NCBI GenBank assembly: GCA_035610835.1
Contig: CM069457.1
Coordinates: forward strand, 21,136,658-21,200,657
Direction: 5' to 3'
From: Ophiura sarsii
Lineage: Eukaryota > Echinodermata > Ophiuroidea > Amphilepidida > Ophiuridae
Length of the DNA: 64,000 nt
In this document: positions 54,850-64,000 of the stretch, in pieces
Layout of the letters: every line of letters begins with the position of its first letter
Position numbering within the stretch: position 1 is the stretch's first letter
Position numbers and translations under genes: made by a program
The notes under the pieces: model-generated
Databases searched by the model: none
What the model saw: only the letters and a program-made list of their open reading frames with translations
Told to the model about the DNA's origin: nothing

Positions 54850-56472
54850 TTGTGGCTTCGGCGGCGACGGCGGGCGGCTTCGGCAGTGGCGACGGCGCGA
54901 AGCTTCACCCCTTAAAAAAAGTGGATTCGGCGACGGCGCGAAGGAGGAGGTATGACGGGATCAGTTGTAGATGGAAGCTTGATTATTTTTTGTGGCTTCG
55001 GCGGCGACGGCGACGGCGCGAAGCTCCATCCTTTTAAAAAGTGGATTCGGCGACGGCGCGAAGTTCAACCCTTTTAAGAAACATCGGATGCGGCGACGTC
55101 GCGGAGCTCCATCCTTTTAAAAAGTGGATTCGGCGACGGCGCGAAGTTCAACCCATTTAAGAAACATCGGATGCGGCGACGTCGCGGAGCTCCATCCTTT
55201 TAAAAAAGTGGATTCGGCGACGGCGCGAAGGAGGAGGTATGACGAAATCGGTTGAAAAACGGAAGCTTAATTCTTTTAGTGGCTTCGGCGGCGACGGCGA
55301 CAAGCGCCATCCTTTTAAAAGGGTGGATTTAGCGACGGCGCGGAGCTTTACCTTTTAAAAAAATGGGCTTCGGCGGGAAGGAGGGTTTTATTCTGGCTTC
55401 GGCGGCTTCGGCGACGGCGTCAAAGCTTGACTTTTTAAAAAAAAAGTGGATTCGGCGACGGCGCGAAGGAGGAGGTATGACGGGATCGGTTTGTAGATGG
55501 AAGCTTGATTATTTTAGTGGCTTCGGCGGCTACGGCGACGGCGCGAAGCTCCATCCTTTTAAAAAGGTGGATTCAGCGACGGCGCGAAGCTTTACCTTTT
55601 TAAAAAATGGGCTTCAGCGGGAAGGTGGGTTTTATTCTGGCTTCAGCGGCTTCGGCGACGGCATCAAAGCTTGACTTTTTAAAAAAGTGGATTCGGCGAC
55701 GGCGCGAAGGAAGAGGTATGACGGGATCGGTTGAAAAACGGAAGCTTGATTATTTTAGTGGCTTCGGCGGCGACGGCGACGGCGCGAAGCTCCATCCTTT
55801 TAAAAAGATGGATTCAGCGACGGCGCGAAGCTTTACCTTTTTAAAAAATGGGCTTCGGCGGGAAGGTGGGTTTTATTCTGGCTTCGGCGACGGCGTCAAA
55901 GCTTGACTTTTTAACAAAGTGGATTCGGCGACGGCGCGAAGGAAGAGGTATGACGGGATCGGTTGAAAAACGAAAGCTTGATTATTTTAGTGGCTTCGGC
56001 GGCGACGGCGACGGCGCGAAGCTCCATCCTTTTAAAAGGGTGGATTCAGCGACGGCGCGGAGCTTTACCTTTAAAAAAATGGGCTTCGGCGGGAAGGTGG
56101 GTTTTATTCTGGCTTCGGCGGCTTCGGCGACGGCGTCAAAGCTTGACTTTTAAAAAAAGTGGATTCGGCGATGGCGCGAATCTTTACCTCTTTAAAAATG
56201 GCCTTCGGCGGGAAGGTGGGTTTTTTTCTGGCTTCGACGGCGACGGCGCGAAGCTCCATCCTTTTAAAAAGGTGGATCCAGCGACGGCGCGAAGCTTTAC
56301 CTTTTTAAAAATGGGCTTCGGCGGGTAGGTTTTTTTCTTCTTCTGGCTTCGGCGGCTTCGCCGACGGCGTCAGAGCTTTACCTTTTAAACGCGAAGCTTT
56401 ACCTTTTTAAAAATTGCCTTCGGCGGGAAGGTGGGTTTTTTCTGGCTTCGGCGGCTTCGCCGACGGCGTGAA
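54850..56472 (+). repeat. Left-arm array: ~231-244 bp GC-rich units
   Basis: GGGCTTCGGCGGGAAGG-type starts occur at 55365, 55609, 55850 and 56081. Units contain GATTCGGCGACGGCGCGAAG, TATGACGGGATCGGTTG and CTCCATCCTTTTAAAAA. The left part (54850-55360) has shorter variants. The composition is strikingly GC-rich against AT-rich surroundings. Confidence 0.9.
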
Positions 56473-56697
56473 GCTCACATTCAAGTTCAAAGTCTAGTCC
56501 AAAACGGAGTAAAGCACATGGTCTATACAACTTTCAGCAAGACACTTAGTTGTCAGATTTTAATAAGATATATTTTTCTAGGTTGGCTTTTATCGAGTTT
56601 CAATCAGGCGCATTTTCCTGTTGACATAGAATGATCATTGATATATCATGTGAGCTATAGACACAATTTAGCAGATTTTCAAGTCTTCTTTGGTTTG

Positions 56698-58076
56698 AGC
56701 AATCTGTCATTTGTTGCATTGTGGGATTGCATATCAACAGTTTGGATGGTTGTTTTTTGACGGGGCTTTTAAAGAACGACCCATCATACATTTTAGAGGG
56801 CTCCATAGTTTGGATGGGGCTTTTAAAGAACGACCCAAAATCTATTATGCCAAACCTGTCATATATTATTGAAATTCACTCCCACAATGCAACGATTTAC
56901 GAACTTCTGTTGCATGCCTTAACAATAACGATTTACGAACTTCTTTGGTTTGAGCAATCTGTCATTTGTTGCATTGTGGGATTGCATATCAACAGTTTGG
57001 ATGGTTGTTTTTTGACGGGGCTTTTAAAGAACGACCCATCATACATTTTAGAGGGCTCAATAGTTTGGATAGGGCTTTTAAAGAACGACCCATAATCTAT
57101 TATGCCAAACCTGTCATATATTATTGAAATTCAGTCCCACAATGCAACGATTTACGAACTTCTGTTGCATGCCTTAACAATAACGATTTACGAACTTCTT
57201 TGGTTCGAGCAATCTGTCATTTGTTGCATTGTGGGATTGCATATCAACAGTTTGGATGGTTGTTTTTTGACGGGGCTTTTAAAGAACGACCCATCATACA
57301 TTTTAGAGGGCTCAATAGTTTGGATAGGGCTTTTAAAGAACGACCCATAATCTATTATGCCAAACCTGTCACATGATATTAAATGTCAGTCCCACAATGC
57401 AATATTAAGGGTCAAACATATTAAGGGTCAAACATAAATCTACTATGGCGATTTATTAACGACTAGCGGAACGCCCGTCCTTCGGACGGGCTCTCCCGCT
57501 AGGGAGTAGGGCCTACCAGATAGAACACCTATATACAAAATGAAACAACACATCAGTGTTGGAAAATTTATAACGATACACATAGGAATAGAACAATATT
57601 TAAAACATTTTTGTTTTAAATCAAAAGGTTTTGTTTTAGGGCCTAATTCAAAAGTGTTCTAACCTGTCATATATTATTGAAATTCACTCCCACAATGCAA
57701 CGATTTACGAACTTCCGTTGCATGCCTTAACAATAACGATTTACGAACTTCTTTGGTTTGAGCAATCTGTCATTTGTTGCATTGTGGGATTGCATATCAA
57801 CAGTTTGGATGGTTGTTTTTTGACGGGGCTTTTAAAGAACGACCCATCATACATTTTAGAGGGCTCAATAGTTTGGATGGGGCTTTTAAAGAACGACCCA
57901 TAATCTATTATACCAAACCTGTCATATATTATTGAAATTCACTCCCACAATGCAACGATTTACGAACTTCTGTTGTATGCCTTAACAATAACGATTTACG
58001 AACTTCTTTGGTTTGAGCAATCTGTCATTTGTTGCATTGTGGGATTGCATATCAACAGTTTGGATGGTTGCTATTT
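56698..58076 (+). repeat. Core array: five 255 bp direct repeats with an interruption
   Basis: AGCAATCTGTCATTTGTTGC starts units at 56698, 56953, 57208, 57761 and 58016, exactly 255 bp apart except across 57208-57761, where about 298 bp is inserted. Inside each unit, GGGGCTTTTAAAGAACGACC occurs twice, and TCCCACAATGCAAC / GTTGCATTGTGGGA is an inverted pair. Confidence 0.95.
57380..57665. mobile_element. Insert in core array with Helitron-like hairpin end
   Basis: At 57473-57491 GCCCGTCC-TTC-GGACGGGC forms an 8 bp GC hairpin. Seven bases after it comes CTAG (57499-57502). A hairpin placed about 7-12 nt before CTRR is the hallmark of Helitron 3' ends. The outer pair CTAGCGG (57463) / CCGCTAG (57496) encloses the hairpin. 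The rest of the insert is AT-rich and noncoding, and the 5' end is not defined. Confidence 0.45.
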
Positions 58077-58248
58077 CTAGATTTGAAATTCTACTATTGT
58101 CTATATCTCACATGATATATCCGGGGATATAATTATCAATGATCATTCTAAGCAGTGGTACTTATTTGAGTTATTAATCAAACAACGTTGAATTTCTAGA
58201 TTTGAAATTCTACTATTGTCTATATCTCTCATGATATATCCGGGGATA
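58077..58248 (+). repeat. Duplicated ~50 bp block at the inner edge of the right arm
   Basis: TAGATTTGAAATTCTACTAT then TGTCTATATCTC-CATGATATATCCGGGG occurs at 58077 and 58196. A single related inverted copy lies near 56625-56665 in the left arm. Confidence 0.85.
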
Positions 58249-58319
58249 TGATCATTCTATGTCAACAGGGAAATGCGGGAAATGGGGATTAAATGATTGA
58301 TTAACGATTTACGAACTTC

Positions 58320-59250
58320 TTTGGTTTCGCCGTCGCCGAAGCCGCCGAAGCCAGAAAAAAACACACCTTCCCGCCGAAGCCCATTTTTAAAAAGGTAAAG
58401 CTTCGCGCCGTCGCCGAAGCCCTCTTTAAAAAGGTGAAGCTTCACGCCGTCGCCGAAGCCGCCGAAGCCAGAAATAAACACACCTTCCCGCCGAAGTCCA
58501 TTTTTAAAAAGGTAAACCTTCGCGCCGTCGCCGAAGCCCCCTTTAAAAAGGTGAAGCTTCACGCCGTCGCCGAAGCCGCCGAAGCCAGAAAAAAAACACC
58601 TTCCCGCCGAAGCCCATTTTTAAAAAGGTAAAGCTTCGCGCCGTCGCCGAAGCCCTCTTTAAAAAGGTGAAGCTTCACGCCGTCGCCGAAGCCCCCTTTA
58701 AAAAGGTGAAGCTTCACGCCGTCGCCGAAGCCGCCGAAGCCAGAAAAAACACACCTTCCCGCCGAAGCCCATTTTTAAAAAGGTAAAGCTTCGCGCCGTC
58801 GCCGAAGCCCTCTTTAAAAAGGTGAAGCTTCACGCCGTCGCCGAAGCCAGAAAAAAAAACACCTTCCCGCCGAAGCCCATTTTTAAAAAGGTAAAGCTTC
58901 GCGCCGTCGCCGAAGCCCTCTTTAAAAAGGTGAAGCTTCACGCCGTCGCCGAAGCCACCGAAGCCAGAAAAAAACACCTTCCCGCCGAAGCCCATATTTA
59001 AAAATGTGAAGCTTCACGCCGTCGCCGCCGAAGCCAGCAAAAAAAAACACCTTCCCGCCGAAGCCCATTTTTAAAAAGGTAAAGCTTCGCGCCGTCGCCG
59101 AAGCCCTCTTTAAAAAGGTGAAGCTTCACGCCGTCGCCGAAGCCGCCGAAGCCAGAAAAAAACACACCTTCCCGCCGAAGCCCATTTTTAAAAAGGTAAA
59201 GCTTCGCGCCGTCGCCGAAGTCATTTCTTAAAAGGTTAATCTTCGCGCCG
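58320..59250 (-). repeat. Right-arm array: ~115-120 bp GC-rich units
   Basis: About eight units of CTTCCCGCCGAAGCCCATTT, then AAAAAGGTAAAGCTTCGCGCCGTCGC, then CTCTTTAAAAAGGTGAAGCT. This is the inverse of the left-arm repeat but with a shorter unit, so the two arms have been homogenised separately. Confidence 0.92.
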
Positions 59251-59308
59251 TCGCCGTTGCCAGCGTTTTTTAAAGGTGGAGCTTGAAAAATGGTGGGGTA
59301 TTCTAAAG

Positions 59309-60483
59309 TTTAGCCCTGGGTTCTACTATACTTTATCTATTGAAACTTTTGATTTCTTTTTTCTTTTTTCAATTTCCTTTTTATCGCCAATCTCTCCGTT
59401 CCCTTTTAATTCTTTGCCACGGACACAGTCAGCTGCCTCGACGGCCGAGTGGGCTCGTCGATGAATTATTGAACAAAATAATTTTTCAACGCGTGACTTC
59501 TAATCTCACTTGGTTCACTTGTCCTTTTGTCTCTATTTTGTAATAAATTACGTTGTTTTATCATTTAAACATTGGAATTTCGATCTATACTATGCTATAC
59601 AAACGCTTATTTTCTTTTGAAATGTAATTGCAACAAATTGTTCAACGGCGGATAGATCTCGACGCATTTTTTATCATCGTGTTGCCGGTGATTTTTTTGT
59701 GACCGCCATCGTCTGGTTTTAGCCAGGGGGGGTAGGTCAGATCTTTTATGGCATCGGGCGGAGACAAATAAACGGGCTTGCAACATTGCCAAATTGAAAT
59801 CTCGCGTTTATCCATTTTCGTGTTTCCGCGAGAATACAATATAAACAAATGGCAGCGCCCATGAAGTGAAATGAACAACTAAATTTGCTCAGCAAATCCA
59901 CTTAATAGTACAATTATCACATTATCTATTACTCAACGAGTGCTGATACGAGTACGATGGACGTTATTTTGTATTTCGTTTTACCGTGACATGTATGTAG
60001 GACATTTGATGTGAAATACGGAGAATTTTTGAACACATTTTTTCAACCATACGGTTTACACGAAATGCCCGAAATACCGCATGTACGGTCACTGTATACG
60101 ATGTATCATCAGCCGCAGTGCATTCAATTCATTCAGTTCACAAGAAGACACCGACAAGAAACACGTTAAGTCCATGATTTAATACAGTGTTCATTCCAAT
60201 ACATCATCTGTGCCCATCATCTGCTCTGGTGGTGTAGTCTTGACACTGACAGGAACACATTGACCTAGCTGGTATGGCTGGATTGTTGTAACCAGACCAG
60301 GGATGTGTATATCTGTTGTAACTTAAAGTTATGGTAAGCTTTACCTTTTAATAATTTATAATATAATAAATTATAATAGTTCAATACAATTGTGCACTTG
60401 GACTGAGGGTAATATCAATGCTTTTTTGTTATAGAGAATTAAAGGCTTAACCCTAACCCTCAATAAAGCTAACGTAGGGAGAC
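59309..60483. other. Unassigned DNA; possible noncoding exon end near 60334
   Basis: No protein domain was found. TTATG|gtaagc at about 60334 would be a good plus-strand donor; see the candidate acceptor at 61998. TAACCCTAACCCT at about 60450 is a short telomere-like motif with no array. Confidence 0.3.
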
Positions 60484-60600
60484 ACGGGACGAATAAGGAA
60501 CAAAAAAAATGGTGTGTGCCTCTTCAGGAATCGAACCCGGTCTATCGTGGCCGGAGTTCAGCAGATCGTGTATCACGCTAAAAGTTGGTCACGCTCCAAA
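60484..60600 (-). mobile_element. tRNA-derived SINE-like repeat
   Basis: On the minus strand: GCTGAACTCCGGCC, then GGGTTCGATTCCTG (canonical B box), GGCACACACC and a T/TTG-rich stretch. It matches the block at 9478-9605. Length and head/tail limits are uncertain. Confidence 0.6.
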
Positions 60601-60996
60601 AAAGAATTGGAACCTTTAGTCCTTTTATATCGTCCTTTGCGTGATTGTACAATGAGACTGGGTCCACAACCAGCGCAGTGCTTCTTGTCGGATTTAGCAA
60701 GGTTACAGGGTTATTCTGCTTGATCCTTTTTACAACAACAAAAAGAAACCCTGTTTTATGGGAAAACAGACCCCTGAGGATGGGTCGGTTGCGTCAGGTG
60801 TTTTGTTAGTGGTTTTTTTAAACTTTTATCCCATTGAATTGAAAATGACCTTAAATGTTTAAAAATCCGTAAAAAACTTGCAGGATTTTGACATTCCAAA
60901 CGTCCAAACATTTTTTGGGTCTATTCATCAGCACGCGAACATTTGTTCACCGATTTCTAAAGAATGGGTCGGTCGGGCCCATAGAACAGGCCACAG

Positions 60997-61886
60997 CAGT
61001 GGCGGATCCAGGATTAAAATTTACGGGGGGGGGCTGACCAAGCCCGGGGGGTCAGTGAACATACCAAGCGGGTACGCATCCGCGTCCACAAAAAAACGTC
61101 GAAAAGGGTCCAAATTTCACCACACGACGTCATCGACGTCTTTCTGAAAAAGGGGTACTTTTTATGGGGCATCGCACTTTAGGGTATCCATAACAGCATC
61201 AAGGTATCGACGTTTAGGGGTACTAATTGCCGTGCTAATTGTTGTATGTGTGACTTTTTAATAAACATGCAAAATGTTGGAAAAAATCTTCAATATTTCC
61301 CTACTTTTTGCATGCATTCTACATCCCATGTATATGAGCACTACTATATTACGCCATTTAGGGGTGCATTATTGAGTGTTGGTAACGCCGTTTAGGTAGG
61401 GTTTGTATGTGATACGCCATTTAGGGGTATCAAAACAGTGTTCTGGATTACGCCATTTAGGGTCCATTTCTGAGGTGCTTGGACGCGCATTGTGTACCCG
61501 ATTGGTATGTTCACTGACCCCCCCCCCCCCCCCCCCCCCCGGGTGACCAAGACCCATAATAATCGTAAAAGGTCCCCTAATTATTTTTTTTTGGGGGGGG
61601 GTGGCGTATCCACCAAAAATTGTCAAATGTGCCAACAACAACAAAAAATCGTCAAATGTGCCAACATTTTTTTGCCCACCAGCTCGTGAAATTCTGCTAA
61701 GTGGAGGGGAGGTTACCCAAAACCGGCAAAAAATATCGCATGGTAGAACTCGCAAATGTACTGACGGAACCTATACCTATGTCTCTGAAAAAAGTACAGT
61801 GGTACACAAAAAAGGTATACTGTCAAATTTTACGAGGGGCGCCTGCCTCCTTCACCCCCCCCCCCCCCCCCCTGTATCCGCCACTG
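60997..61886. mobile_element. hAT-like MITE, CAGTGGCGGATCCAGG ends, CACAG TSD
   Basis: The left end is CAGTGGCGGATCCAGG; the right end, inverted, is CAGTGGCGGATACAGG. CACAG flanks both (60992-60996 and 61887-61891). Inside, a second inverted pair (GGGTCAGTGAACATACCAAG near 61050 and TTGGTATGTTCACTGACCCC near 61502) borders repeated ACGCCATTTAGGG motifs. CAGTGGCGGAT-type ends are widespread in non-autonomous hAT elements. No transposase is present. Confidence 0.82.
61524..61540 (+). repeat. C tract inside the hAT-like MITE
   Basis: A run of C begins about 61520 and ends at GGGTGACC, with a second long C run at 61855-61872. The sequence counterpart at 61027 is a G run, consistent with the inner inverted repeat. 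Confidence 0.8.
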
Positions 61887-61997
61887 CACAGGGTGTTGTT
61901 TTTTGTCACCTAAAGTAAAGGCATCCAGACATTAAATATGCCACCAAAAAATCCTCGGCTTATTCCATTAATTTTCTTGTTTTGTTATTTATTTTCA

Positions 61998-62150
61998 GAA
62001 ATGAGACAAGCAACTCGCAATCAGCTTATCTGTACCAAATCATGCACGGAGTGAACCAGCCTCAAGAACCCTTTCAACCGACAGAACGTTAATTCACATA
62101 CTGTGTTCAACTGTATTGGATCTCACACAGTATAGTTGGAGAAATAAATG
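61998..62150 (+). other. Possible noncoding exon (strong acceptor)
   Basis: TGTTATTTATTTTCAG|AAATGAG is a strong 3' splice site. The only ATG frame, starting MRQATRNQLIC, stops after 17 codons, so any transcript would be noncoding or this is a 3' UTR exon. AATAAATGATG at about 62144 could act as a weak polyA signal. Speculative. Confidence 0.2.
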
Positions 62151-62159
62151 ATGATGGCA

Positions 62160-63229
62160 TTCAGTCCTTCAAGAGCAGAGTGCATCATTAGTTGTCAAAC
62201 TTTCATCATCTTTACCATATTTTTTACCTAAACCGCTGATTTGTCTGTAAGAATAACAGAATTGCCTTGATGCCTATATACGGTATACCTGTGTTTGACC
62301 TGGTCATACCTCCTACATGTATGTGGCTGCTTTCACCTCGACATTTTGAAAAAAGGATGGACATTTACTGAAATGCACTTTCTGCAGGGTCAATTGCCAA
62401 ACTTGAAATCGATCAAGAAAAACATCAACATTGTCTGCTTAATATTTATGATATGTACATCAACATTGACAATACTGATGTTTGGTCTCAAATATACCCA
62501 CAAAAGATGCATTTTATCTCTACCAAGGTCATAAGGGAAGCCCCTTTAATAGAGTGAACAATGACATTGCAGATAAGGGACGGATCTTGTGAGAATCACC
62601 GATCACTCACCATCATCAAAACCTAATTATGACAATATAAATGAAAATGCCACAAATCAAATAATAATACTGTAAAACAGTTTAATTTCTCTGCAAATTT
62701 TATTTAGCGAATTAGCACTAAGTCAACATTGTGCAGCAATTTATTTTCACTAATTTGTTTTATCGTCCTATATATAATCATTATAAATATTATAATCGGC
62801 GGCAATTTAATTTGGCGAAATGAATCTCCTAGCGAAATTAAATTGCTAGCAAAATTAAGTTGTTTTATAGTATATCAAGACTATTTAAAAAATAAATGTG
62901 CATGTAGATCAAGCATGTGCAACCTTTTCTACCACCCGGGCCTCATTGTGATTTTGAAATCCATTCACGGGCCGCAGTGATTGTCAAACATTTTGATTCA
63001 TCATATCAAAACCGATCAGTTGTTGGCAAGGCTCATCTGCCAATACTAGTAACATCAAAAGAAGTTGAGAAAAATAAAAGAAAATAAAGAAAATTTTCCA
63101 CCTTTCGAGTTACATAAAACTTGCTTTCCATGGTCAATGTTGACAAATTAGCTGTAATTTGTAAGCAAATAAATAGTTCTTTAACATGATGTGATGGTTC
63201 ACATTTTTTTAATTTGGTGTATAACGTAT
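62160..63229. other. Unassigned AT-rich DNA
   Basis: GCATGTGCAACCTTTTCTAC-CACCCGGGCC (62913-62943) resembles the end of a hAT/Charlie-type element, but no partner end was found. No gene is recognised. Confidence 0.35.
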
Positions 63230-63479
63230 CAAGGGTTGATCGCCAGAAGACCGTAACTCAAGAAATGCTATTTTGAGAATTAAATCAAATTTCAAATATT
63301 TGGGACTCATTACAATACACTGTAGCACCCAACTTATAACTCTAATTTTATTAAAATTAAGAGTGTTTATGAGGTATCTCTTTTATGGTTCTGAAAATTT
63401 AGGTTATATGGATTATTTTTGTACCAAAATATCAATTTGCCAACAAATTGAGTTACGGCCTTCTGGCGCTTAACCCTCG
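63230..63479. mobile_element. 250 bp MITE with CRAGGGTTRAKCGCCAGAAG ends
   Basis: The left end is CAAGGGTTGATCGCCAGAAG; the right end, inverted, is CGAGGGTTAAGCGCCAGAAG. Both go on to RCCGTAACTCA. The interior is AT-rich with AATTTTATTAAAATT, itself a palindrome. The TSD is unclear. Confidence 0.82.
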
Positions 63480-63579
63480 ATATTACCCTGCTATGTGCCT
63501 GTTCAAATCAAATATGGTGCTTTTTATAATCCAAGTCAAGTTAAATTATTAACTCTCATTCGTCACCACACTGGTGAGT

Positions 63580-63602
63580 GCCCCCCCCCCCCCCCCCCCC
63601 CC
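63580..63602 (+). repeat. Poly-C tract
   Basis: An uninterrupted run of over 20 C. From 63603 to 64000 no gene or element is recognised. Confidence 0.9.
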
Positions 63603-64000
63603 TCCTCGAGATCATATTTTTGTTGCGTGGAGTGGATCACAGTAAAAAATAATTTAATTGAAAGGTTTTTATTAAGATAATTGACATCTACAATCTTGCT
63701 TATATTGTTGGTCAAACATCAAAGGTTTGCAATATTTCAGATGATTATTGAGGAAAAACATCAGAGATGGACCTTTCCAAGAAGGGTCAGTCAGTTGAAC
63801 AGTTTTCTTTTGTCACCTTCCATTTAATACTTGTTTTTTCACCTAAAATTTCTGAAATTTCTGACGGTATTACGCAGGTAACCAACCTCCAAAGTTTTTT
63901 AAGTGATTGCAGAATGATATTGCACCTAAGTCAAATGGCATTGGCGGGCGTAATTGTGCATCATGCATTGTGCGCAGTTGTTTATAATAATCCAGCTGCA

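Larger units (their letters stand above)
54613..59308. mobile_element. 4.7 kb foldback-type element with tandem-repeat inverted arms
   Basis: The outermost ends are inverted: CTTTAGAATACCCTACCATT (54613) and, on the other strand, CTTTAGAATACCCCACCATT (ending 59308). The left arm (to about 56665) and right arm (from about 58203) are largely GC-rich tandem repeats of GGCTTCGGCGGCGACGGCGA type in opposite orientation. Next to the core both arms carry CCTGTTGACATAGAATGATC. The core has five 255 bp direct repeats. Arm lengths differ (about 2.0 and 1.1 kb) because copy number differs. No transposase; long open frames are repeat translations (Gly/Ala/Arg-rich). The structure recalls Drosophila FB or Galileo elements by architecture only. 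Confidence 0.85.

Noticed and set aside
54634..56634. Arg/Ala/Gly-rich frames around 100 codons
   Set aside because: GC-rich foldback-arm repeats; every frame is open because of composition.
56721..57350. Repeated frame LLWFEQSVICCIVGLHIN
   Set aside because: 255 is divisible by 3, so a repeat without stops stays open. There is no supporting start, domain or splice evidence; the inverted repeats inside the unit explain the conservation.
60450..60470. Telomere-like TAACCCTAACCCT
   Set aside because: Only two units; also a similar short motif at 30083. No array.

Overview
This window is eukaryotic and looks like genomic DNA of a marine invertebrate, most likely a deuterostome. Genes are split by GT-AG introns. 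The recognisable host exons encode fibronectin type III (FN3) domains and an adhesion-type GPCR. The retrotransposons are animal L1/Tx1-like LINEs, and mono-G/mono-C runs and AGGCCTA-rich AT DNA are common. The species assignment is inference only. There are no prokaryotic operons, CRISPR arrays or intact rRNA/tRNA genes.

Layout. (1) 1-9459 is a satellite array of ~967-976 bp monomers. Every third monomer carries a ~471 bp inverted-repeat transposon, so the real period is a ~3.38 kb trimer. (2) 9460-20349 holds seven exons of a minus-strand gene for a secreted or membrane FN3-repeat protein, including the signal-peptide exon. Its introns are packed with MITEs, palindromes and minisatellites. 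(3) 20400-23100 has foldback elements, a 25 bp minisatellite and an exon for a Crypton/DUF3504-type tyrosine recombinase domain. (4) 23700-37320 is LINE territory: four minus-strand L1/Tx1-like copies, one with a 14 bp target-site duplication. It also holds 13 bp minisatellites and an 853 bp near-palindrome. (5) 37400-51475 is a deep nest. LINE-6 (minus) was split by LINE-5 (plus; 10 bp TSD), by a TIR element that itself took a TTAA-type MITE, and by a TTAA-flanked element whose left end was then tandemly amplified together with flanking LINE DNA. LINE-5 was in turn split by three DNA elements. (6) 51690-53551 has an L2/CR1-like LINE tail, the last coding exon of an adhesion GPCR (minus) and a second TTAA MITE. 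(7) 54613-59308 is a ~4.7 kb foldback-type element. Its inverted arms are themselves GC-rich tandem repeats, with a core of 255 bp repeats and an embedded Helitron-like hairpin terminus. (8) 59309-64000 is mostly unassigned DNA with a tRNA-derived SINE, a hAT-like MITE, a 250 bp MITE and a weak noncoding-exon candidate.

Host genes: the FN3 gene runs leftward and must continue beyond the satellite or end there; its transmembrane and cytoplasmic parts are not visible. The GPCR gene also runs leftward, and its earlier exons are not recognisable here, so they probably lie beyond the right edge. Nearly everything else is mobile or repeat DNA. The main value of the window is its readable history of nested insertions, including paralogous empty sites that prove some of them.
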